Shown here piece by piece: positions 7,712 through 17,829 of a stretch of 64,000 bases of DNA; within the stretch, counting starts at the first letter, position 1, and every line of letters starts with the position of its first letter. The notes beneath the pieces are model-generated. The model was not told the DNA's origin. It saw nothing but the letters and a program-made list of their open reading frames with translations, and did not search any database. Source of the stretch: Clostridia bacterium (GTDB lineage: Bacteria > Bacillota > Clostridia > Oscillospirales > Acutalibacteraceae); the NCBI GenBank assembly GCA_017399405.1, contig JAFQCT010000010.1, forward strand, positions 124,001 to 188,000, given 5' to 3'. Position numbers and translations under genes: made by a program.

Positions 7712-8929
7712 ATGTTTACAAAAGATAATATTCGCAAAAACATACCTGTCTTTTTGCGTGTAGTGTTAATAAGTGTACTTATAGGTACTGTTTGCGGACT
7801 TGTTGGTGCAATTTTTGTAAAATCAATTGCATTTGTTACCAATATCCGTGAAAATAACAGTTGGGTTTTGTATCTCTTGCCCGTTTTCGGACTTGTTGTA
7901 GCGGTGCTATACAAAGAGTTTAAGATAGAGGGCACAGGTACAAATCATATAATAAAAAGTGTCCGCACTAACAAACGCGTTTCACCGCTTTTAGGTGTTG
8001 CAGTTTTTTTAGGTACAATCCTTTCCCACTTTGGTGGTGCATCTGTAGGTCGCGAGGGTGCGGCTTTACAACTTGGCGGTAGTATTGGGGAACTTTTTGC
8101 AGAAAAATTTAAGATTCCCGAGGGCTTTCGTCGTATTCTCGTTATGAGTGGTATGAGTGCCTGTTTTGCAGCACTTTTTGGTACACCAATTGCGGCTTTT
8201 GTTTTTGTTTTAGAGGTTGTAAGAGTAGGTGAGCGTTGTTTTGCCGCTTTTGTTCCTGCTTTTGTGTCAGGTGGAATAGCATTTCTTGTTTCTAACAAAT
8301 TAGGTGTTGAACCCGAGCAATTTCCTCTTAGTTCTGTTCCTGGTTTATCATTTAATATATTGTGGAAATTTGTACTTATTGCAGTTGTGGGTGCTTATGT
8401 AAGTGAACTTTTTGTCTATGCACTGCATTATTCAGAAAAAGGATTTAAGAAGTTATTCAAAAACGAATATATCCGCGTAGTTGTAGGCGGTGTGCTTATA
8501 ATTGCCTTTACAAAGTTAGTCGGCACAAACGATTATAACGGTGGTGGAATGAATGTAATCCATCACATTTTTACTGATGGAACAGTACACTATGAAGCAT
8601 TTTTATTAAAGATTATTTTTACAGCCATTTCAGTTGGTGCTTGTTATCGTGGTGGCGAAATTGTACCAACCTTGTTTGTAGGTGGTTCTTTTGGCGGTGC
8701 AGCAGCTATTATTTTAGGGCTTGACCCATCATTTGGTGCGGCAATCGGTATTGTCACACTCTTTTCAGGTGTTACAAATTGTCCTGTATCAACAATTATA
8801 TTAGCCTGTGCTTTGTTTGGTGTTGAGGGTGTTGGCTATTTCGCTGTAGCATCAATAATCAGTTACGCATTATCGGGTAAAGTAAGCCTTTATAAAGGAC
8901 GCAAAACACCATTTGTAAAAAATCATTAA
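7712..8929 (+). CDS. CLC family chloride channel / anion-proton antiporter
   Basis: 405 residues with about ten hydrophobic helices and no C-terminal CBS domains. Family motifs: GREGAALQLGG in place of the classical GREGP, keeping the gating glutamate; FVFVLEVV, keeping the internal proton glutamate; and GGEIVPTLFVGG, the GxFxP-like block. Both glutamates suggest an H+-coupled antiporter rather than a channel (inference). The fluoride-exporting CLC-F subgroup was considered, but I see no fluoride riboswitch in the short leader. Start ATG has GAGGAG upstream, and the gene has its own promoter and terminator. Confidence 0.88.
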   Translation: MFTKDNIRKNIPVFLRVVLISVLIGTVCGLVGAIFVKSIAFVTNIRENNSWVLYLLPVFGLVVAVLYKEFKIEGTGTNHIIKSVRTNKRVSPLLGVAVFLGTILSHFGGASVGREGAALQLGGSIGELFAEKFKIPEGFRRILVMSGMSACFAALFGTPIAAFVFVLEVVRVGERCFAAFVPAFVSGGIAFLVSNKLGVEPEQFPLSSVPGLSFNILWKFVLIAVVGAYVSELFVYALHYSEKGFKKLFKNEYIRVVVGGVLIIAFTKLVGTNDYNGGGMNVIHHIFTDGTVHYEAFLLKIIFTAISVGACYRGGEIVPTLFVGGSFGGAAAIILGLDPSFGAAIGIVTLFSGVTNCPVSTIILACALFGVEGVGYFAVASIISYALSGKVSLYKGRKTPFVKNH

Positions 8930-8932
8930 AAG

Positions 8933-8965
8933 GAGCGACATTTCTTACGAAGTGTCGCTTTATTT
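8933..8965 (+). terminator. Terminator of the CLC gene
   Basis: AGCGACA, 12-nt loop, TGTCGCT followed by TTATTT just after the CLC stop codon. Confidence 0.8.
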
Positions 8966-9015
8966 GTAACTTTTTTACACTTTTGACGAGTATATAGTTG
9001 AAAGGAGAGAAAATT

Positions 9016-9771
9016 ATGGAAAAACTTAAAAATATATTAAAAGATGTTTTGCAAGTGTTTCTGGTTATTGTAATAGTATGTGCTGTGTGGTTAAGCTATA
9101 CACCAACAAAAATATCTTATTTTAAGGGATGCATTGAAAGCACTATAAATATAAATAATCTGCAAGAAGTAATTGGAGTTGCCGATTATGTTTTTGTTGG
9201 GTATGTTGAAGAAGTTTATGATTATAATCATGACAGATTCTTTCATAAATTCCCCGAAGTCATTGATTATTATGGTGGACCTTTTACAGAATGTAAAGTA
9301 ACCGTAATAGAAAGTATTAAGGGCAACATTAAAAAAGATACTGAAATGTCATATTATAAAGTTGGTGGTGTAACCGCTTTAAGAAGAAGTATTTATCTTG
9401 ATGTTGAAGAAGGTCAGGTTGACTATTATCCCAAAGCGGGCAATTACTATATTTTCAGAGGTATTGCACATCCCGACGGTACTCTAACAGGCGGTGGAAC
9501 TTTCAGTACCGATATGCTTGAACAAGGCTTTGATTCAACAAATTATCAACAATCCGCTATTTATCAAAAGTGGATTGACGCTTATGAAAATCAGATTACA
9601 AAAAACGCAACTCCTCCATATTATCTTTGCAGTGCAGATGCCAATTATGGTGACGGTACATATAATGCAGAAATCTATGAAGAATACGAAAAACAGAGAG
9701 AAGCAAAAGGTGGTAGCATAGATGAAAAATACCATCAAGCAGTTAAAAACGGAAATCCGAAAATAAAATAA
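9016..9771 (+). CDS. Membrane-anchored protein of unknown function
   Basis: 251 residues. One N-terminal hydrophobic segment (about residues 10-28, VFLVIVIVCAVWLSY) acts as anchor or signal, so the rest should be outside the membrane. Residues about 45-160 form a beta-rich domain with the pattern ADYVFVGYVEEV, CKVTVIESIKGN and AGNYYIFRG, a pattern I associate with small Firmicutes extracytoplasmic proteins without known role. The ATG at 9016 is preceded by AAAGGAGAG. The next gene, also membrane-anchored, follows 13 nt after the stop, so they form a two-gene unit. I cannot name a function. Confidence 0.75.
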   Translation: MEKLKNILKDVLQVFLVIVIVCAVWLSYTPTKISYFKGCIESTININNLQEVIGVADYVFVGYVEEVYDYNHDRFFHKFPEVIDYYGGPFTECKVTVIESIKGNIKKDTEMSYYKVGGVTALRRSIYLDVEEGQVDYYPKAGNYYIFRGIAHPDGTLTGGGTFSTDMLEQGFDSTNYQQSAIYQKWIDAYENQITKNATPPYYLCSADANYGDGTYNAEIYEEYEKQREAKGGSIDEKYHQAVKNGNPKIK

Positions 9772-9784
9772 ATGAGGTGATATT

Positions 9785-10270
9785 ATGACAAAACAAAACC
9801 TTAACAAACACAAAATCATTCTTGTTTTACTTGTGATTTTCTTAATTGCTTTAATACTTGCAGAAGCATTGTTTTATTACAACTCTTTACAATTAACAAA
9901 ACCTTTTGAAAATCTAACCGTAGAAGAAGTTAAAAGTATTTCTCTTTACTCACAAAATGTAACACAAGAAATCATATATACTTTTACTGACGAAGAGTGC
10001 AAAGAAATTATAAAACTTCTCAACGGTATTGCAATAGGTAAAGAAGATAACCAAGAATATAACGGTGGATTTGACCGTCAGTTTCGTTTAGAAAAAACTG
10101 ACGGAACAATTATAGAATTTGGAACAAGTGCAAATTTCTGGTTTGACGGTCAAAGGTACGAAGTCCCTGAAAATAATATTTCGTTAATTAAACTTCGCAA
10201 TATGCATACAGAATATTATAAAGAATACTATGTTCCATACTATGAACTGAATAAAAACAGTGGGAGTTAA
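9785..10270 (+). CDS. Small membrane-anchored protein of unknown function
   Basis: 161 residues. An N-terminal hydrophobic helix (about residues 11-30) follows a lysine-rich stretch; the rest is a soluble domain containing FTDEECKEIIKLLNGI and QFRLEKTDGTIIEFGTSANF, which looks like a small alpha/beta domain. Good ribosome site GAGGTGAT. It follows the preceding membrane-anchored gene by 13 nt and ends at a terminator, so the pair probably act together. No recognised catalytic motif. Confidence 0.75.
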   Translation: MTKQNLNKHKIILVLLVIFLIALILAEALFYYNSLQLTKPFENLTVEEVKSISLYSQNVTQEIIYTFTDEECKEIIKLLNGIAIGKEDNQEYNGGFDRQFRLEKTDGTIIEFGTSANFWFDGQRYEVPENNISLIKLRNMHTEYYKEYYVPYYELNKNSGS

Positions 10271-10287
10271 TCTCTCGCTGTTTTCTT
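10256..10287 (+). terminator. Terminator of the two-gene unknown-function unit
   Basis: AACAGTGGGAG and CTCTCGCTGTT arms (two wobble pairs) around TTAAT, followed by TTCTTTT. The left arm overlaps the end of the coding region. Confidence 0.7.
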
Positions 10288-10388
10288 TTGGTTTTTTCAC
10301 ATAAAATATTAAAAATATCTGTTATTTTTACAAAATATATGATATGATATTGAATGTATAACTATGTTTACAAAGAAGATGAAGTTAA

Positions 10389-11849
10389 ATGCCAAAAAAA
10401 TGTGATGTGCTTATAGTCGGTTGCGGTGTCGCAGGGCTTAATACAGCACTTTCATTACCCGAAAATCTTAATATTACAATTCTCGCCAAAAAGAGTAATA
10501 CTGACTCAAACTCGTCACTTGCCCAAGGCGGTGTTGCAGCAGTTCTTGACTTAGAGAATGATAGTTTTGACTTGCACATAAATGATACTATGATTGCAGG
10601 TAAACACGCTAACGATATTGACGCAGTTACCGTTCTTGTTGAGGAAGGTCCAGATGAAGTCCGTAAGATTATCGAATATGGCGTTGAGTTTGATAAACGA
10701 CCTGACGGTGAACTTAATATGACACTTGAGGGCGGTCATTGTCGCAGACGAATTGTTCACCATAAAGACACAACAGGTGCTGAAATGGTTCGTGCTATGG
10801 TTAAAGAGGCGCAAAGTCGCCCAAATATTACAATTATTGAAAATGCACCTGTGTTCAAACTTACTCGTGTTAAAAGCGGTATTTGTGCCCATATCTTAAC
10901 AAATGACGGACAAGACGAAATTTTTGCAAGTTATTGTGTACTTGCAACAGGCGGTATAGGTCGTGTTTACAAATACACAACTAATCCAAAAGTTGCAACG
11001 GGTGATGGTATTCGTCTTGCGTTTGAACTTGGTGCAAGAATAAAAGATTTAAGTTATGTGCAATTTCACCCGACTGCATTTAATTCTGACGATAACGAGC
11101 AATTTCTTATCAGTGAAGCAGTTCGTGGTGAGGGTGCTTATCTTCTTAACTGCAATAAAGAAAGATTTATGCATCGCTACGATGAAAGATTAGAACTTGC
11201 CCCTCGTGATGTTGTTTCAAAGTCAATTATTATTGAATCAAGAAGAACGGGTAGCAACAATTTCTATCTTGATATTACTCACCGTGATAAAGAATATCTC
11301 TTAAATCGTTTCCCCGGTATTCATAAAGGTTGCTTAAAATATAATGTTGATATTACAAAAGATTTAATTCCAATTTTTCCTTGTCAGCATTACCTTATGG
11401 GTGGTATTGAGGTTGACCTTAACTCCCGAACAACAGTTTCCCGACTTTACGCAGTAGGTGAGTGCTCAAACACAGGTGTTCATGGTAAAAACCGACTTGC
11501 AAGTAACTCGCTTTTAGAAGCACTTGTATTCGGCAAACGCTGTGCTGACGATATTGTTCGTTGTATCGGTATGAATTACCCTGAAGTACAAATAAGCGAA
11601 ATTGAAAAACAAGACCTTGACGGTGCACCACTTCTTAAAGGTGTCCGCACAGAAATTCGTAATATTATGCAACGCTCATATTTCGTAATGCCTGCTAATG
11701 AAGATGCAGTGCGAAACGGTTACAAACGAGTACGAGAAATCTTAACCCGACTTAAAAATGGTAAATTCAAAATTACCCCTGACTATTGTGAAGCATTAAG
11801 CCTTGCAACAGTTGCCTATATAATTCTCAAGGAGGTCAATGACCAATGA
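10389..11849 (+). CDS. nadB: L-aspartate oxidase
   Basis: 486 residues, somewhat shorter than E. coli NadB (540) at the C-terminus. The FAD-binding glycine motif is VGCGVAGLNTA (residues 9-19); SSLAQGGVAAV, HxPxxx-type block VQFHPTAF, SEAVRGEGAYL and GRLASNSLLEALVFG-like HGKNRLASNSLLEAL follow, all typical of the family. It oxidises L-aspartate to iminoaspartate for NAD synthesis, using fumarate in anaerobes. It overlaps nadC by 4 nt. The partner quinolinate synthase nadA is not in this window. I could not find a convincing promoter; TATGAT boxes occur upstream but without a good -35. Confidence 0.93.
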   Translation: MPKKCDVLIVGCGVAGLNTALSLPENLNITILAKKSNTDSNSSLAQGGVAAVLDLENDSFDLHINDTMIAGKHANDIDAVTVLVEEGPDEVRKIIEYGVEFDKRPDGELNMTLEGGHCRRRIVHHKDTTGAEMVRAMVKEAQSRPNITIIENAPVFKLTRVKSGICAHILTNDGQDEIFASYCVLATGGIGRVYKYTTNPKVATGDGIRLAFELGARIKDLSYVQFHPTAFNSDDNEQFLISEAVRGEGAYLLNCNKERFMHRYDERLELAPRDVVSKSIIIESRRTGSNNFYLDITHRDKEYLLNRFPGIHKGCLKYNVDITKDLIPIFPCQHYLMGGIEVDLNSRTTVSRLYAVGECSNTGVHGKNRLASNSLLEALVFGKRCADDIVRCIGMNYPEVQISEIEKQDLDGAPLLKGVRTEIRNIMQRSYFVMPANEDAVRNGYKRVREILTRLKNGKFKITPDYCEALSLATVAYIILKEVNDQ

Positions 11850-12682
11850 AATTAAATCAGTTTTATGTAGATAATCTTATAAAAGAAGCAATTAGCGAAG
11901 ACATTAACTATATTGATGTTTCTGCTGACTATCTTATTCCCGAAGACCAACGCAACGATTCATATTTTGTAGCAAAAGCAGACGGTGTGCTTTGTGGATT
12001 AGATATTGCTATGCGAGTTTTCACACTCCTTGACGACACTTTCACATATACTGTTCATAAGAATGACGGTGACGAAGTTAAAGCAGGGGATTTAATCGTA
12101 GAATTTAACGGTAAAACTGCTTGTCTTCTTAAAGGTGAAAGAACAGCCCTTAACATTATTCAGCATATGTCAGGTATTGCAACTGCAACAAATAAAGCAG
12201 TAAAACTTTGTGAAGGCACAAACGCACAAGTAACTGATACAAGAAAAACTCTTCCGGGACTTCGTGCATTACAAAAATATGCAGTAGTTTGCGGTGGCGG
12301 TAAAAACCACAGATACAACCTTTCAGACGGTGCAATGCTTAAAGATAACCACATTGACGCAGGTGGCGGAATTACAAATGCTGTAAAAATCTTACGCTCA
12401 AAACTTGGTCATATGGTAAAAATTGAAGTTGAAACTCGTAACTTTGACGAGGTTAAAGAAGCAGTAAGTGCTGGTGCTGATATCATTATGCTTGATAATA
12501 TGACAAATGCACAAATGGAAGAATGTGTCAAATATATTGACGGTCGTGCAAAAACAGAGGCATCAGGTAATATTACTCTCGAAAATATTGCAGAAGTTGC
12601 AAAAACAGGTGTTGATATTATCTCTCTTGGTGCTCTTACTCATTCAGTAAAAGCATTTGATATTTCAATGAAAATGAGATAA
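11846..12682 (+). CDS. nadC: Nicotinate-nucleotide pyrophosphorylase (quinolinate phosphoribosyltransferase)
   Basis: 278 residues, normal family length. Typical blocks are ERTALNIIQHMSGIAT, VTDTRKTLPGLRALQKYAV with the substrate-binding arginine and lysine, GGGKNHRYNLSDGAMLKDNH, and IMLDNMTNAQMEE. It condenses quinolinate with PRPP to nicotinate mononucleotide. Its ATG overlaps the nadB stop, with a strong AAGGAGG ribosome site inside nadB, so the two are translationally coupled. folC starts 4 nt later. Confidence 0.95.
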   Translation: MKLNQFYVDNLIKEAISEDINYIDVSADYLIPEDQRNDSYFVAKADGVLCGLDIAMRVFTLLDDTFTYTVHKNDGDEVKAGDLIVEFNGKTACLLKGERTALNIIQHMSGIATATNKAVKLCEGTNAQVTDTRKTLPGLRALQKYAVVCGGGKNHRYNLSDGAMLKDNHIDAGGGITNAVKILRSKLGHMVKIEVETRNFDEVKEAVSAGADIIMLDNMTNAQMEECVKYIDGRAKTEASGNITLENIAEVAKTGVDIISLGALTHSVKAFDISMKMR

Positions 12683-12686
12683 ATTT

Positions 12687-13943
12687 ATGAATTTTAATGA
12701 ATCAGTAGAATACATACATTCACTTTTACAGTTTGGAATTAAACCGGGACTTGAGCGTGTTTCTATGCTTTTAGAAAGGCTTGATAACCCACAAGACAAA
12801 ATTAAAACAATACATATTGCAGGCACAAATGGTAAAGGCTCAACAAGTACTCACCTTGCAAATATTTTAACATCAGCAGGGTATAAGACAGGTCTTTACA
12901 CTTCACCTTATGTGTTGTCTTTTTGCGAAAGAATACAGATTGATGGCAAAAATATTCCCGAAGATGACCTTTCAAAAACCGTTACAAGAGTAAAAAGTGA
13001 AATCGAGAAACTGAATGAGCAAGGAATAATAATCACAGAGTTTGAGGCATTAACCGCAACTGCATTTTTGTATTTTTACAATTCAGGTTGTAATTATGCA
13101 GTAATTGAAGTAGGTCTTGGCGGACGATTTGATGCAACTAATGTGATTAAAAAGCCCGAGGCGGTCGTAATTACTTCAATTTCTCTTGACCATACAAAAA
13201 TCTTGGGAGACACCATTTCTCAAATTGCTTTTGAAAAATGCGGAGTAATAAAATATGGCATTCCTGTTATAACCTCTCAAAATCAAAAAGCAGAAGCACT
13301 TGGGGTTATAAGTAAAATCTCAACTGAAAAAAACTGTAATTTGATAATTGCAAATCCCCAAAACGCTCAAGTGATTTTTGACTCATTGAAAGTTATGCAG
13401 GTAGTTAAATTTGCATACAAAGATAAGGAATATTTATTAAAACTTATGGGCGAGCATCAAATTGAAAACGCTGTAAATGTAATTGAAACTGCGAAAGTTC
13501 TCGGCATTGATGACCAATATATTCAAGAAGGTCTTGCAAAAACTACAATGCTTGCCCGTATGGAAGTAATCGGCGAAAATCCGCTTATTATCCGTGACGG
13601 TGGTCATAATGAGGGTTGTGCTAATGCTTTACACGATTTTCTCACAAAATACAATGTGCAAAATATCAATATGCTTATAGGTCTTATGGCAGATAAAGAT
13701 GTTGAGGGTTATGTAGGCAAAATCGCACCGCTTTGCAAGTCAATCGTAACGGTTACACCAAGTAATCCGCGAGCATTAGAAAGCGAAGAACTTAAAAAGA
13801 TTGCAGAAAAATACTGCAAAAACACAAAATCTATAAACAACCCACAAGAAGGGTACAAATACATTCTTTCAAATACCAAAAAAGACGAAACATTACTCGT
13901 CTGTGGCTCATTTTATATGATGTCCGACATATTTGGGGATTAG
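12687..13943 (+). CDS. folC: Folylpolyglutamate synthase / dihydrofolate synthase
   Basis: 418 residues, normal FolC size, with the Mur-ligase fold. The P-loop is IAGTNGKGSTST (about residues 44-55), and the family signature YAVIEVGLGGRFDATN follows near 145. It adds glutamate to dihydropteroate or folates in an ATP-dependent reaction. It starts 4 nt after nadC in the same run, with only a weak GAGAT ribosome site, so translation probably relies on coupling. Whether it is bifunctional cannot be decided from sequence. Confidence 0.93.
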   Translation: MNFNESVEYIHSLLQFGIKPGLERVSMLLERLDNPQDKIKTIHIAGTNGKGSTSTHLANILTSAGYKTGLYTSPYVLSFCERIQIDGKNIPEDDLSKTVTRVKSEIEKLNEQGIIITEFEALTATAFLYFYNSGCNYAVIEVGLGGRFDATNVIKKPEAVVITSISLDHTKILGDTISQIAFEKCGVIKYGIPVITSQNQKAEALGVISKISTEKNCNLIIANPQNAQVIFDSLKVMQVVKFAYKDKEYLLKLMGEHQIENAVNVIETAKVLGIDDQYIQEGLAKTTMLARMEVIGENPLIIRDGGHNEGCANALHDFLTKYNVQNINMLIGLMADKDVEGYVGKIAPLCKSIVTVTPSNPRALESEELKKIAEKYCKNTKSINNPQEGYKYILSNTKKDETLLVCGSFYMMSDIFGD

Positions 13944-13955
13944 GGGGCAAAACCT

Positions 13956-16900
13956 ATGTATAAAGATTTTATTGAAGACAGAATAAATGTGTTTCTTGAA
14001 GAATTTGAGAAACTCATTATAAAAGAGAATATTCCAATTACAGATTTTCTCTATAAAGAGTGTGATTATAAACTTGATAATACTCTTCCCGAAATTGACG
14101 ATAGTTTTACTCTTTTTACACCTTATATTAACCGTTGGGGTGGCAAAAAAGATAAACACGCTTGGTTTTATAATGAAATCACTGTACCAAGCCATTGGAA
14201 CGGTGAAATTCAGTTAGCAGTTGCTTCGGATGCTCGTCTTGGTTGGTGTGACATTAACCCACAGTTTATCGCTTATGTTGATGGTAAACTTCAGCAGGGT
14301 ATAGACAAAAATCACCGTGAAGTATTTTTAACTAAAGGCACTCACAAAGTTTATCTTTATGCTTATTCGGGTAGTATTCATGACGAATATGTTGACTTTG
14401 TAACAAATCTTCAACTTATTGACGCTAAAACAAAGCAACTTTATTATGATATAAAAGTTCCTTTTGAAATTCTCGCATTTGAAGATGAAAACTCAAGAAA
14501 CTACTTTGAAATAAAAAAATATCTTAATAATGCACTTAATTTTATTGATATGCGTTCACCTTATTCAGAAGAATATTACGCGTCACTTGATAAAGCAATC
14601 GACTACCTTAAAACAGAATTTTATGGTAAATACTGTCATAAAGGTGATGTTTTCGCATTTTGTATAGGTCACACTCATATTGATGTGGCTTGGGAATGGA
14701 CTCTCGCACAAACTCGTGAAAAGATTTTACGCTCATTCTCTACTGTGCTTGCACTTATGAAAAAGTACCCTGAGTACAAGTTTATGTCAAGCCAACCACA
14801 ACTTTATAAATATCTCAAAATGGATGCACCTGAACTTTACGAAGAGGTTAAAGAAATGGTGCGTCTTGGTCGTTGGGAAGTTGAAGGCGGTATGTGGGTT
14901 GAGGCTGACTGTAACCTTTGTAGCGGTGAAAGTCTTGTCCGTCAGTTCATTTACGGTAAACGCTTTATGAAAGACGAGTTTGGTGTTGACAGTAAAATCT
15001 TATGGTTGCCGGATGTTTTCGGCTATTCAGCAGCGCTTCCACAGATTTTACAAAAGAGTGGTATTGATAAGTTTGTAACATCAAAAATTGGTTGGAACGA
15101 AATGAATAAAATGCCTTATGATACATTTATCTGGCACGGTATTGATAACACGCCTGTGTTCACTCACTTTATGACTGCACAGGATAAAGTTCGAGGCGAA
15201 GAACCTGCAACAAATGTTACATATAATGCAAAGCTCAATGCAAATCAACTCCGCGGTGCTTATGATAGATATCAACAGAAAGATTTGTATGATAATGTGC
15301 TTATTACATTCGGTTTTGGTGACGGTGGTGGCGGACCTTACGCTAAAGATTTAGAGTATTTTGACCGTCTTAAACACGGTATCCCGGGTACAAGTACACC
15401 AATTATGGCTTATGCTGGTGAGTTCTTTGATGACATTAAGTCGAAGACCGAGAACAACCCTAAAATCCCACATTGGAATGGTGAACTTTATCTCGAATTC
15501 CATCGCGGTACATACACATCACAAGCAAAGAATAAGAGATATAACCGTAAGAGTGAATTTATGTTCCAGCGTGCTGAAACACTCTCACTTATTAACGAGC
15601 ATCTTAACGGTTACAAATATCGTAAAGAAGATATGATGAATGCTTGGGAAACCATTCTTCTCAACCAATTCCACGATATTATTCCGGGCTCATCAATTAA
15701 AGAGGTTTACGAGGTTTCTCATAAACAGTATGAAGAAATCGGTGCAGTTGGTAATGAAATTATAAGCGACACAACAACCGAAATTGCAAATAGCGTTGAG
15801 GCAACTGACGGTTATGTTGTATTCAATCCACATTCATTTGTGAATAGCGGTGCAGTAGAGATTGACGGTAAATGGTATTATGCCGAAAAGATTCCTGCAA
15901 AGGGTTATAAAGTAATCAATCCGACAGAAGAAACATCAAAAATCAAAGTTACAGAAAATTCAATTGAAAATGATTTCTTCCGTTTAATTCTTGACGAAAA
16001 AGGCACATTCACAAGTATATATGACAAGAGAAATAACCGCGAAGTCCTTAAAAACGGTCAGCGTGGTAATGTGTTTACTGCTTATGAAGATTACCCACGC
16101 GAATACGATAACTGGGAAATGAGCAGTTATTATACTGAAAAGCATTGGGAAGCAGACCAAGTTGAAAAGATTGAAATCTTAAACGAAGGCGAGCGTGCAG
16201 GTCTTAAAGTTACAAAGAAATTCAAGAATAGCACAATCGTTCAGAATATCTACCTTTACAACAACATTGACAAGATTGATTTTGAAACAAACATTGATTG
16301 GAAAGAATCACACCTTATTCTTAAAACTGCATTCCCTGTTGATGTTAATACAAACAAGGCAACTTATGATATTCAGTTTGGTTCAGTTGAAAGACCAACT
16401 CATAAAAATACAAGTTGGGATGCTGCTCGTTTTGAAGTTTGTGCTCATAAATATTGTGACTTGTCAGAGTATGGCTATGGTGTAAGTTTAATGAATGATT
16501 GTAAATACGGTCACGCAATTCACGATGGTGTTATGAGTTTAACAATGCTTAAATGTGGCACATTCCCTGACCCTGATGCTGATAAATGTGAACATACATT
16601 TACATATTCACTTTACCCACACGCAGGTGACTACCGTGAAGCAGGTACAATTCAAAAGGCTTATGACCTTAATATTCCAATGCTTTGCGTAAAAGCAGGG
16701 GAGAATAAGGGTAACCTCGCAAATGAATACTCATTCTTCACAGTTGACCAAGACAATGTTATTTTTGAAACTGCAAAGAAAGCAGAAAAAGAAGATACAA
16801 TCATTCTTCGTGGTTGTGAGTATTACAATAAACGCACAACAGCAAATATTGCATTCGGCTTTAATGTAAAAAAAGCATACCTTTGCGATATGCTTGAAAA

Positions 16901-16988
16901 TAATATTGAAGAATTGAATGTTACTAATAACACAGTAACACTTGATTTTAAGCCATTTGAAATCAATACAATAAAAATCATTAAATAA
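13956..16988 (+). CDS. Alpha-mannosidase, glycoside hydrolase family 38
   Basis: 1010 residues, the size of cytosolic class II mannosidases. An N-terminal jelly-roll-like region precedes the catalytic domain with zinc motif GHTHIDVAWEW (about residue 238), KYKFMSSQP-like FMSSQPQLYKY, and WLPDVFGYSAALPQI (about 350) containing the nucleophile aspartate; NQFHDIIPGSS follows near 570, then C-terminal beta domains. It hydrolyses alpha-linked mannose, as from host or yeast N-glycans. No signal peptide, so it acts on imported oligosaccharides. It is 12 nt from folC and is followed by mscS, a grouping that looks positional rather than functional. Confidence 0.93.
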   Translation: MYKDFIEDRINVFLEEFEKLIIKENIPITDFLYKECDYKLDNTLPEIDDSFTLFTPYINRWGGKKDKHAWFYNEITVPSHWNGEIQLAVASDARLGWCDINPQFIAYVDGKLQQGIDKNHREVFLTKGTHKVYLYAYSGSIHDEYVDFVTNLQLIDAKTKQLYYDIKVPFEILAFEDENSRNYFEIKKYLNNALNFIDMRSPYSEEYYASLDKAIDYLKTEFYGKYCHKGDVFAFCIGHTHIDVAWEWTLAQTREKILRSFSTVLALMKKYPEYKFMSSQPQLYKYLKMDAPELYEEVKEMVRLGRWEVEGGMWVEADCNLCSGESLVRQFIYGKRFMKDEFGVDSKILWLPDVFGYSAALPQILQKSGIDKFVTSKIGWNEMNKMPYDTFIWHGIDNTPVFTHFMTAQDKVRGEEPATNVTYNAKLNANQLRGAYDRYQQKDLYDNVLITFGFGDGGGGPYAKDLEYFDRLKHGIPGTSTPIMAYAGEFFDDIKSKTENNPKIPHWNGELYLEFHRGTYTSQAKNKRYNRKSEFMFQRAETLSLINEHLNGYKYRKEDMMNAWETILLNQFHDIIPGSSIKEVYEVSHKQYEEIGAVGNEIISDTTTEIANSVEATDGYVVFNPHSFVNSGAVEIDGKWYYAEKIPAKGYKVINPTEETSKIKVTENSIENDFFRLILDEKGTFTSIYDKRNNREVLKNGQRGNVFTAYEDYPREYDNWEMSSYYTEKHWEADQVEKIEILNEGERAGLKVTKKFKNSTIVQNIYLYNNIDKIDFETNIDWKESHLILKTAFPVDVNTNKATYDIQFGSVERPTHKNTSWDAARFEVCAHKYCDLSEYGYGVSLMNDCKYGHAIHDGVMSLTMLKCGTFPDPDADKCEHTFTYSLYPHAGDYREAGTIQKAYDLNIPMLCVKAGENKGNLANEYSFFTVDQDNVIFETAKKAEKEDTIILRGCEYYNKRTTANIAFGFNVKKAYLCDMLENNIEELNVTNNTVTLDFKPFEINTIKIIK

Positions 16989-17002
16989 AAGGAGTAATTA
17001 AA

Positions 17003-17818
17003 ATGGATTTTAATTTACAAACTATTATCGACAAATTAGTTGAGCTTGCAACAACAATGGGCTTGAAAGTTTTGGGAACAATTGTACTTGTAATTGTTGC
17101 GTTAAAGGGAATTAAATGGTTCAGAAAATGGATTAGAACATCTCCAAAGCTTGATAAGATTGACAGCAGTCTTCGTTCATTTATGATAAGTTTTTCAAGT
17201 GTAGTTCTTTATGCAATCCTTTTTGTAACAGTACTTATGATTATCGGTGTTCCTGCAACATCGTTTATTGCAGTTCTTACAACTTGTGCTGCTGCAATCG
17301 GTCTTGCATTACAGGGTTCACTTTCAAACTTTGCAGGTGGAATAATGATTTTGTTATTCAAACCATTCAGAGTTGGCGATTATATTGAAGCAGTTGGCGA
17401 AGCAGGTGTTGTAACAGAAATTTCAGTTGTTTATACAGAAATTCTTACACTTGATAACAAACGCATTACAATTCCTAATGGTACCCTTACAAATTCAGTA
17501 ATTGAGAATTATTCATCAGAGAAGTTACGCCGAGTTGACCTTACATTCAACACAGCTTATGATTGCGACATTGAAACAGTTAAAAAGGTAATTTCAAAGG
17601 TTATTGAAGAAAATCCAATGGCTCTTAAAAATCCTGAACCATTTGTACGCCTTTCTGCCCATAACGACAGTGCACTTACATATACAGTTCGTATCTGGTG
17701 CAAAAATGCAGATTATTGGGATGTGAATTTTGATACAATTGAAAATGTCAAAAAAGCATTTGACGCAAATGGAATCAAAATTCCATATAATCAGATTGAT
17801 GTTCATATTGATAAATAA
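17003..17818 (+). CDS. Small-conductance mechanosensitive channel (MscS family)
   Basis: 271 residues, close to E. coli MscS (286). Three hydrophobic segments end in the pore-lining TM3 region AAAIGLALQGSLSNFAGGIMILLFKPFRVGD split around the family glycine/alanine packing pattern, followed by the beta domain (IPNGTLTNSVIENYS) and a C-terminal alpha/beta cage. It releases osmolytes on hypo-osmotic shock. An AAAGGAG site precedes the ATG. It closes the nadB-to-mscS run and ends at a strong terminator. Confidence 0.92.
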   Translation: MDFNLQTIIDKLVELATTMGLKVLGTIVLVIVALKGIKWFRKWIRTSPKLDKIDSSLRSFMISFSSVVLYAILFVTVLMIIGVPATSFIAVLTTCAAAIGLALQGSLSNFAGGIMILLFKPFRVGDYIEAVGEAGVVTEISVVYTEILTLDNKRITIPNGTLTNSVIENYSSEKLRRVDLTFNTAYDCDIETVKKVISKVIEENPMALKNPEPFVRLSAHNDSALTYTVRIWCKNADYWDVNFDTIENVKKAFDANGIKIPYNQIDVHIDK

Positions 17819-17829
17819 AAAAATCAAAC

